Shown: positions 1 to 4,907 of the stretch, piece by piece
How the letters are laid out: each line of letters begins with the position of its first letter
Numbering within the stretch: the stretch's first letter is position 1
NCBI GenBank assembly: GCA_013043995.1
Contig: JABEVL010000257.1
Location: 1-11,160, forward strand
Origin: Spirochaetales bacterium
GTDB taxonomy: Bacteria > Spirochaetota > Spirochaetia > JABEVK01
Reading direction: 5' to 3'
Length of the DNA stretch: 11,160 bases
Notes under the pieces: model-generated
Seen by the model: only the letters and a program-made list of their open reading frames with translations
Told to the model about the DNA's origin: nothing
The model's database searches: none
Translations under genes and position numbers: made by a program

Positions 1-219
1 CCCCTGGAGTGGAAACTTCTTGTCGTCTTTTCTCGTTACCCTGGAAAAATCCTCACGACGACCTTCCTTTTAAAAGAAGTCTGGGGACAGGAATCGAACC
101 AGCAACGCCACTACGTCCGCATTCTTACGGCGGGGCTTCGCAGAAAGCTCGAACGTGACCCCTCCAACCCTGAATTCTTGCACACAGAGGTGGGTATTGG
201 CTACAGATTTTTCAACTAA
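1..219 (+). CDS. kdpE: KdpE-like response regulator, C-terminal DNA-binding domain (5' end outside window)
   Basis: This is a partial gene: frame 1 is open from the first base to TAA at 217-219, giving 72 residues. They form a winged-helix effector domain of the OmpR/PhoB class. Visible blocks are PGKILTTTFLLKEVWG, RHYVRILTAGLRKKLE and the closing TEVGIGYRFFN. HYVRI followed by LR.KLE.DP and IGYRF is the pattern of KdpE, the response regulator that activates the potassium-transport kdp operon in partnership with the sensor kinase KdpD. The N-terminal receiver domain with its phospho-accepting aspartate lies left of the window. KdpD and the Kdp ATPase subunits would be expected upstream but cannot be seen. 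Another OmpR-family regulator is the main alternative; the C-terminal match favours KdpE. Confidence 0.8.
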   Translation, partial: PLEWKLLVVFSRYPGKILTTTFLLKEVWGQESNQQRHYVRILTAGLRRKLERDPSNPEFLHTEVGIGYRFFN

Positions 220-329
220 GCACCCGCAAGTCCGGGCACGGGGCTCTTTACAAACGATCCAAGAGAACCTAGCCTTACTGAAAAAGTAAGAAATTATTTC
301 CTCGATTGTGCGGGGAAAAAGGAGCTTTC
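220..329 (+). promoter_or_regulatory. Intergenic leader with two short palindromes upstream of the VOC gene pair
   Basis: This 110-base gap follows the regulator stop codon. It holds a perfect 6-bp stem CTTACT/AGTAAG (274-279 and 285-290, loop GAAAA). This is followed at once by the 11-bp palindrome GAAATTATTTC (290-300), in a locally AT-rich stretch. A weak promoter match is TTTACA (247-252), a 17-base spacer and TAGCCT (270-275); the -10 half is poor. A short CCCG/CGGG stem at 223-236 has no T-run and is not a convincing terminator. The AT-rich palindromes could be an operator or part of a promoter for the genes downstream; this is inference. Confidence 0.3.
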
Positions 330-767
330 ATGGCACGAACGTCAACGTACCTGAACTTTGCGCGGCACACCGAAGAAGCTTTTCTCTTTTACAAGAAAGT
401 CTTCGGGACAGAGTTTTCAGGTCCTCCTCAACGGCTGGGTGAGGTACCTCTGATGGAAGGACAGCCCCAGATCGCTGAATCGGATCAGCGGCTTATCATG
501 CACATCGAGCTGCCGATTTTGGGCGGCCATGTGCTCATGGGAACCGACGCTCCGGAGTCTATGGGTTTCACACTGCACTCCGGAAACAACGTCTACCTGA
601 ATTTGGAACCCGACACGCTTGCCGAAGGGGAGCGTTTATTCCAGGTTCTTTCTGAAGGAGGCCAGGTCAAGGAGGCGCTCCAGAAGAGGTTTTGGGGTGC
701 CTGGTACGGAAGTTTGACCGATCGCTTCGGCATTCACTGGATGGTCAACTGCCCGGTTGAGGGCTAA
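330..767 (+). CDS. VOC family protein, PhnB-like (single domain)
   Basis: The protein has 145 residues. I chose ATG at 330 because GGAG (321-324) lies 5 bases upstream within AAAAAGGAGCTTTC. A TTG at 306 would lie ahead of that site and has no support. The sequence is typical of the PhnB/YjdN branch of the vicinal oxygen chelate (glyoxalase/bleomycin-resistance) superfamily. It opens with STYLNFARHTEEAFLFYKKVFG, continues with an HIELPILGGHVLMGTDAPES block and a GNNVYLNL strand, and ends FWGAWYGSLTDRFGIHWMVN. Members are small cytoplasmic proteins built of beta-alpha-beta-beta-beta units; few have a known substrate, and neither the reaction nor a metal is predictable here. It is followed 29 bases later by a second VOC gene and is probably cotranscribed with it. 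Confidence 0.88.
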   Translation: MARTSTYLNFARHTEEAFLFYKKVFGTEFSGPPQRLGEVPLMEGQPQIAESDQRLIMHIELPILGGHVLMGTDAPESMGFTLHSGNNVYLNLEPDTLAEGERLFQVLSEGGQVKEALQKRFWGAWYGSLTDRFGIHWMVNCPVEG

Positions 768-796
768 AATCACGATCCCCAAAAGGAGCTTCTCCC

Positions 797-1636
797 ATGA
801 AACAGCTGATCCAACCCTGCTTTTGGTTTGACAAACAGGCGTCTGAGGCCGCCGCCTTTTACAGGTCGGTCTTTCCCGACGTCGAAGTTCTATCCGCGGG
901 AGAAACCGTGGTGAACCTGAAAATTGCCGACCAGCGTTTGATGCTCCTCAACGGGGGGCCGTACTTTTCCGTCAACCCCTCAATTTCGCTTTTTTACCAC
1001 GCCGCCGACCGTCCTGAAATCGACAGGCTCTGGCAAGCCCTCCTCGTGGGGGGTGAAGTCCGCATGCCGTTAAAAGAGTACCCGTTTGCTCCGCGGTACG
1101 GCTTTCTTGCCGACCAATTCGGGGTAAATTGGCAGCTGATCTTGCCAAGGGAGTCCCCGAGACAGAAGCTTCACCCTTCGTTGATGTTCACTCAAGACCG
1201 CTGCGGAAGGGCGGAAGAAGCGATTCAGTTTTACACGAACCTGTTCCCCAACTCCAGCGTAGGCTTTTTAAGCCGTTACGGCGCCGGAGCTGAACCCGAC
1301 AAGGAAGGTGCTTTGAACTACTCCACGTTTGAACTTGGAGGCCAATGGTTCAGCGCCATGGACAGCGCCCAACGTCACCCCTTCACCTTCACCGAAGGTG
1401 TTTCGCTTTTTCTTGAGTGTGACACCCAGGACGAGATCGATTTCTATTGGTCCCGCCTGGGCGATGGAGGATCAGAAAGCCAGTGCGGTTGGCTCAAGGA
1501 CCGTTTTGGCTTGAGCTGGCAGGTCGTACCCAAAATCCTGGGCGAGTTGATGGCGGACCCCGAGCGGGCTCAGCGCGTCGTGAAGACTTTTTTGCCGATG
1601 AAAAAACTCATCATCGACGAATTGATCCGGGCTTAG
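797..1636 (+). CDS. Tandem-domain VOC family protein (PhnB / '3-demethylubiquinone-9 3-methyltransferase' fold)
   Basis: The protein has 279 residues. ATG at 797 is preceded by AAAAGGAGCTT (781-791), nearly the same leader as the gene before it. Two PhnB-like domains lie in series. Residues 1 to about 117 run from QLIQPCFWFDKQASEAAAFY to GFLADQFGVNWQLILP. Residues about 123-245 run from LHPSLMFTQDRCGRAEEAIQFY to GWLKDRFGLSWQVVP. A helical tail (ELMADPERAQRVVKTFLPMKKL) is usual in this family. Database entries often call such proteins 3-demethylubiquinone-9 3-methyltransferase, but no SAM-binding motif is present, so that name should not be taken as function. A VOC fold normally needs two such units to make one active site, so this fused form may act as a monomer. 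The substrate is unknown. Confidence 0.88.
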   Translation: MKQLIQPCFWFDKQASEAAAFYRSVFPDVEVLSAGETVVNLKIADQRLMLLNGGPYFSVNPSISLFYHAADRPEIDRLWQALLVGGEVRMPLKEYPFAPRYGFLADQFGVNWQLILPRESPRQKLHPSLMFTQDRCGRAEEAIQFYTNLFPNSSVGFLSRYGAGAEPDKEGALNYSTFELGGQWFSAMDSAQRHPFTFTEGVSLFLECDTQDEIDFYWSRLGDGGSESQCGWLKDRFGLSWQVVPKILGELMADPERAQRVVKTFLPMKKLIIDELIRA

Positions 1637-1729
1637 TCACGTCAGCGTCAGAGAACCGGGGATTCCTTGAGCTCCCTTGCCGGCGGAATTCAGCTTGACC
1701 GCCCGCAAATCCTCAGGTTCAATCAAGGC

Positions 1730-2662
1730 ATGAATCCCTATGCGATCTACACGGCTTCCGACAAAAAGTACGGCGACTTTCTGATCGAACACTGGCTGGC
1801 TTCGCTGAGAGCAACGACAGACCTCCGTCAAATTGACGTCAGGGTGCTGGATTTCGGCCTGTCCTTAGCGCAACGCTCCTACCTGGAACACGAGGGTGTG
1901 GGAGTTCGCAGGTGCCGCCGGGACGGCCACGTCACGGTGGTACGGTTTCGAGAACTGGCCGAGGACTTGAGCGCGTTGCCGTACGAAACGGTGATGGCTT
2001 GCGACGGTGGCGACATCATTTTTCAAGACGACATTTCCCCGCTGTTCCGGCAGAATCCCCATGTCTTTCGGGCCGTTACCGAAGATTTGAAGTCGGGGTT
2101 CGAGTTCTTTTTATCAGAAGATTTCTTTTCACGCTCAAGCCTCAAAGAAATGAAAAGCCTCATCAGCGCAAAACCACAGATCAACGCTGGCTTGATCCTG
2201 GGGCCTAAAAGTGAGTTTCTTGAGCTTTGTCGGGCAATCGACACCTTAATCAAAGACAAAAGCCGCTTCGGACCCGACCAGCTCGTTGTCAATTATATTC
2301 TCCACAAGAAAGGTTTTATTGATCTCGGCAGTGCCTATAACTTTGTAATTGCTACGGCCAAAGAAAACTTTGAAATCATCGGCGGTGTTTTCTTTTCCAA
2401 GACAACGGGCAAACCCATACCCGTTGTGCACAACGCCGGCAACTGGAAATTTCTTCGTCCTGTAGAAAATTTTGGTTTTGGTCCTTCCTGCAACCATCTC
2501 AAACCCGACGTCATGACTACCCTGAGGTTTTTGCATCATTCGACGGCTTTCTTGCAATCGTCCCAGGAACAGGTCAAGAAGCTGGCGCGTAAAGCTCTGG
2601 CAAGAACGCGCGAACTGCAAAAAAATGTGCGGCTTCGTTCCCCGAAAAAGACCAAGAGATAG
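1730..2662 (+). CDS. Putative glycosyltransferase (GT-A / GT8-like fold)
   Basis: With ATG at 1730 the product has 310 residues; a TTG at 1667 would add 21 residues that do not look like part of the fold, and neither start has a strong ribosome-binding site. Visible elements include an N-terminal strand NPYAIYTASDKKYGD, then MACDGGDIIFQDDISPLF (D92-G-G-D95) at the place of the metal-binding DxD of GT-A enzymes. They continue with INAGLILG (residues 151-158), FGPDQLVVN (180-188) and PVVHNAGNW (231-239). The order DxD, NAG, DQ..N and H.G.W follows GT8-type retaining transferases, so transfer from a nucleotide-sugar is a reasonable inference; donor and acceptor are unknown. The C-terminus is very basic (RSPKKTKR). 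There is no signal peptide or membrane segment. Bases about 2080-2480 are markedly more AT-rich than the flanks, which hints at a different origin. Confidence 0.6.
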   Translation: MNPYAIYTASDKKYGDFLIEHWLASLRATTDLRQIDVRVLDFGLSLAQRSYLEHEGVGVRRCRRDGHVTVVRFRELAEDLSALPYETVMACDGGDIIFQDDISPLFRQNPHVFRAVTEDLKSGFEFFLSEDFFSRSSLKEMKSLISAKPQINAGLILGPKSEFLELCRAIDTLIKDKSRFGPDQLVVNYILHKKGFIDLGSAYNFVIATAKENFEIIGGVFFSKTTGKPIPVVHNAGNWKFLRPVENFGFGPSCNHLKPDVMTTLRFLHHSTAFLQSSQEQVKKLARKALARTRELQKNVRLRSPKKTKR

Positions 2663-2665
2663 AGT

Positions 2666-2689
2666 CTACAAACCCGAGCGGACTTGTAG
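2666..2689. repeat. 24-bp dyad in the convergent gap
   Basis: The element lies 3 bases after the + strand gene's stop and about 60 bases beyond the end of the MFS gene. Its halves are CTACAA (2666-2671) with TTGTAG (2684-2689), and CCG (2674-2676) with CGG (2679-2681). They are separated by mismatched AC/AC pairs and a central AG. Eighteen of 24 positions pair. No T-run follows on either strand, so it does not look like a standard intrinsic terminator. It could be a protein-binding dyad or an RNA-end structure. No other structure in the remaining gap (2690-2750) convinced me. Confidence 0.35.
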
Positions 2690-2750
2690 GGGTGCGCCCT
2701 GCCCTCCCGGCTCCCTCGGTCGGGGTCAAAACCGCCAGCCCGACAGACTC

Positions 2751-3986
2751 CTAGCGCTGAGCCCTCAGCCCCTCCGTGTTCCATCCCAAGAAAAAGATCC
2801 CCAGGAGCGCCGCAAGTAGGGCCAAACTTCCCGAGGCCAATCCCGGCCAAAAAACCCCGGCGGTCACCAGGAGGCCGCCCAAAAGCGGCCCCAGCACCCG
2901 GGTCAGGCTGTCGATGGAACTCGAAAGTCCCAAAATTCCCCCCACCTCGGCGTCGGGCACGGCCTTGGTCAACAACGACCTGATCAAAACGGTCCCGATT
3001 CCGCCCCCCAGGCTGATGAGCAGTAACACTGCGGCCAGGTACACCGTGCTGAACGTGAAGGCCCAGGCCAGCAGGCCGACGCCGCACACCAAAAGTCCCA
3101 GCCACATTAAAGGACGCTCGGGGACAAGCCGCAAAAGTGCTTTAAGGCCGCCGCCCTGAACCAGAGCCACCAAAACCCCAGCAAAGGCTAAAGACAAACC
3201 GATTCCCAGGGGGCTAAAGTGCAGGGTCAGCGTCGTTACCTGCGAAAACATCGACTGAAAAAGGCTGAAGGCCATCGAAAAACCCAAATTGACCAGCAAA
3301 AGTCCCCCCACTGCAGGGTTCTTGAGCGTCTGAACCAAAAGGCCCATCGAAAACCGCCTCAAACGCAGCGGGGCGGGTTGAGCATCGGTAGCGGGTTGAG
3401 CATCGGTAGCGGGTTGAGCATCGGCAGCCGTCGTTTTCTGGAATTTCAGGGATTCGGGCACAGCAAAAACGACCAGCAGGAAAGCCGTCAGGGCCAAAAT
3501 CGAGGCTCCCCAAAAGGGGACCGCACGGCCCAGGGTGAACAGAAACCCACCCGAGGGCGGGCCAAGGATAAAACCCAGGCCAAAGGCCATCCCCGTCAAA
3601 CCCAGGTTGGCCGTGCGCTTCTCTACGGGAGAGACGTCCACAATGTAAGACTGGGCGACTGTAAAGTTGGCGCTCATCAGCCCTGCGATAAAACGCACCA
3701 CCAGCAGAAAAATCAGGTTGGGAACCAGGGCCAGCGAGCTCCAGGCCAGCACGCTGCCCGCCGTGCTGAGTAAAAGAATCGGGCGTCGGCCCACCCGGTC
3801 CGAAAGCCGTCCCCACACCGGCGCCATGAAAAACTGTCCCAGGGAATAGGAGGCCAGGACGATGCCGAACCAGAAGGGGCTCCCTCCCAAGGCCGAAACG
3901 TAGGTTGGAAGAAAGGGAATGATGAAGCTGAAACCCAAAAGATCAAAGAAAATAACGAGCAGAACAGTCAGAAGAGATTTTCTCAT
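2751..3986 (-). CDS. Major facilitator superfamily transporter, TetA-like (DHA1) efflux type
   Basis: The product has 411 residues and is an integral inner-membrane protein with about twelve hydrophobic segments. Motif A of the superfamily is seen at residues 59-69 (GRLSDRVGRRP), after TM2. TM1 carries DLLGFSFIIPFLPTYV, which is typical of the tetracycline-efflux-like branch. A motif C-like GFILGPPSGGFL lies at 138-149 in TM5, the antiporter signature. These point to proton-driven export of a small hydrophobic compound; the substrate cannot be named. The central cytoplasmic loop (about 180-212) contains ATDAQP-type repeats encoded by an 18-bp triplication. ATG at 3986 has no clear Shine-Dalgarno upstream. 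The gene lies 115 bases downstream of gpmA on the same strand, and a hairpin region between them may separate the transcripts. Confidence 0.9.
   Translation of the reverse strand: MRKSLLTVLLVIFFDLLGFSFIIPFLPTYVSALGGSPFWFGIVLASYSLGQFFMAPVWGRLSDRVGRRPILLLSTAGSVLAWSSLALVPNLIFLLVVRFIAGLMSANFTVAQSYIVDVSPVEKRTANLGLTGMAFGLGFILGPPSGGFLFTLGRAVPFWGASILALTAFLLVVFAVPESLKFQKTTAADAQPATDAQPATDAQPAPLRLRRFSMGLLVQTLKNPAVGGLLLVNLGFSMAFSLFQSMFSQVTTLTLHFSPLGIGLSLAFAGVLVALVQGGGLKALLRLVPERPLMWLGLLVCGVGLLAWAFTFSTVYLAAVLLLISLGGGIGTVLIRSLLTKAVPDAEVGGILGLSSSIDSLTRVLGPLLGGLLVTAGVFWPGLASGSLALLAALLGIFFLGWNTEGLRAQR
3373..3426. repeat. Three tandem 18-bp repeats inside the MFS gene
   Basis: The + strand unit GCGGGTTGAGCATCGGTA occurs at 3373-3390 and 3391-3408 without change. 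It recurs at 3409-3426 with one substitution (CA for TA at the end). Each unit is six codons, so copy-number change keeps the reading frame and only alters the length of an Ala/Thr/Asp/Gln/Pro-rich loop (protein residues about 189-206) between the two halves of the transporter. Confidence 0.95.
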
Positions 3987-4053
3987 ACGACCAAAGTGCC
4001 GATTTTCCGGCGTCCCGGCAACTGGAAGGTGAAACCTTCAAGAAGCGGAGAAC

Positions 4054-4084
4054 AGCCCCCTTTTGAAGCCCCTTCAAAGAGGCT
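4054..4084 (-). terminator. Candidate weak terminator or 3' hairpin after gpmA
   Basis: On the - strand, 18 bases beyond the gpmA stop, TTTGAAG-GGG-CTTCAAA forms a 7-bp stem with a 3-base loop (4062-4078). It can be lengthened by AGCC/GGCT (4081-4084 with 4054-4057) across an asymmetric bulge. It is followed by GTT rather than a T-run, so intrinsic termination would be weak. A second stem, GAAGGT/ACCTTC (4025-4039, loop 3), lies further on, and a third, GCCG/CGGC (3998-4011), sits just before the MFS start. The hairpins may partly uncouple the transporter from gpmA. This is inference. Confidence 0.3.
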
Positions 4085-4101
4085 CCAAAAGACGGGCCAG
4101 G

Positions 4102-4848
4102 CTACTTCTTTTGCCCCTGGGAAGCGACTCCGGCAATCTTGGCCTGGATTTTGGCCTGGTCTCCCAAGTAGTAGTCGCGGACGTAATGCAGATCCTGGTC
4201 GAGTTCCACCACCAAGGGGATGGCCGTGGGGATGTTGAGCTCGGCGATGTCTTTTTCAGAGATATTCTTGAGGTACTTCAAAAGTGCCCGCAAAGAGTTC
4301 CCGTGCGCGCCGATGATGATCTTTTTTCCGGCGAGGATCTGGGGGGCAATTTCGACCTTCCAGTACGGCAGGACCCGCGCGACGCAGTCCTTCAGGCATT
4401 CGGTGGCGGGCACCTCATCGCTGGGAATGCCGGCGTACCGAGGGTCTTTTGAAGGGTACATCGGGCTGGATTTTTCCAGAGGCGGTGGGGGAACGTCGTA
4501 GGAACGGCGCCACTGCTTGAATTGTTCTTCACCGTACTTGGCCAAGGTTTCCGCTTTGTCCATTCCCTGAAGAGCCCCGTAGTGACGTTCGTTCAAACGC
4601 CAGGTTTTCTTGACGGGAATCCACAAAAGGTCCATCTTGTCGAGCACGGTGTTGAGGGTCTTGTTCGCCCGCCGTAAAACTGAGGTGTAAGCCAGGTCGA
4701 AATCCCAACCTTCTTTTTTCAGGACCTCACCGGCGTCGACGGCCTCTTGAACCCCCGAGGGGGCCAAATCCACGTCGACCCAGCCCGTAAAAAGGTTTTT
4801 AAGGTTCCACTCACTTTCCCCATGACGAATCAGAACGATCTTATACAT
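4102..4848 (-). CDS. gpmA: 2,3-bisphosphoglycerate-dependent phosphoglycerate mutase
   Basis: This enzyme interconverts 3- and 2-phosphoglycerate in glycolysis and gluconeogenesis, in the cytoplasm. The product has 248 residues, the usual length for bacterial dPGM. The start is ATG at 4848, with AAGGAG seven bases upstream (4856-4861). An in-frame TTG at 4878 would add ten residues not found in the family and overlaps the promoter. Catalytic features are present: the phospho-histidine in IRHGESEWN (H9), the LNERHYGALQG block (residues 85-95, with the conserved Glu87) and the second histidine in GAHGNSLRAL (H182). The long GEEQFKQWRRSYDVPPPP segment marks the dPGM rather than a generic histidine-phosphatase family member. 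A sigma70-like promoter precedes it, so it can be transcribed independently of the peptidase gene upstream. Confidence 0.97.
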   Translation of the reverse strand: MYKIVLIRHGESEWNLKNLFTGWVDVDLAPSGVQEAVDAGEVLKKEGWDFDLAYTSVLRRANKTLNTVLDKMDLLWIPVKKTWRLNERHYGALQGMDKAETLAKYGEEQFKQWRRSYDVPPPPLEKSSPMYPSKDPRYAGIPSDEVPATECLKDCVARVLPYWKVEIAPQILAGKKIIIGAHGNSLRALLKYLKNISEKDIAELNIPTAIPLVVELDQDLHYVRDYYLGDQAKIQAKIAGVASQGQKK

Positions 4849-4868
4849 TGATGCACTCCTTGGAGGCC

Positions 4869-4897
4869 ATTTTATCAAAGTTGAACGGCTCGCTCAA
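4869..4897 (-). promoter_or_regulatory. Sigma70-like promoter for gpmA
   Basis: On the - strand the -35 is TTGAGC (4892-4897; 4 of 6 against TTGACA), then a 17-base spacer and a -10 of TAAAAT (4869-4874; 5 of 6). The predicted transcription start lies next to the AAGGAG ribosome-binding site, so the leader would be only about 15-20 bases. The promoter fills the 59-base gap between the M16 stop and the gpmA start. The match was read by eye and is not experimentally supported. Confidence 0.55.
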
Positions 4898-4907
4898 CGA
4901 CCGTTTT

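Noticed and set aside
223..249. Terminator after the KdpE-like gene
   Set aside because: Only a 4-bp CCCG/CGGG stem and no proper T-run.
306..329. TTG start for the first VOC gene
   Set aside because: The good SD (GGAG at 321-324) lies inside this extension and serves ATG 330.
797..1636. Functional call as a ubiquinone-biosynthesis methyltransferase
   Set aside because: The legacy domain name suggests it, but the protein is two VOC domains with no SAM-binding motif.
2536..3105. Open frame on the - strand overlapping the ends of the GT and MFS genes
   Set aside because: It is a shadow of the MFS frame with a low-complexity Gly/Arg/Pro-rich composition and no domain, and it runs antisense into the GT gene.
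3373..3426. Short direct repeats as a possible CRISPR array
   Set aside because: The units are contiguous with no spacers and lie in frame inside the transporter gene; this is a coding tandem repeat.
4849..4878. N-terminal extension of gpmA from a TTG
   Set aside because: It covers the promoter and the SD; the dPGM family begins at M-Y-K-I-V-L-I-R-H-G.
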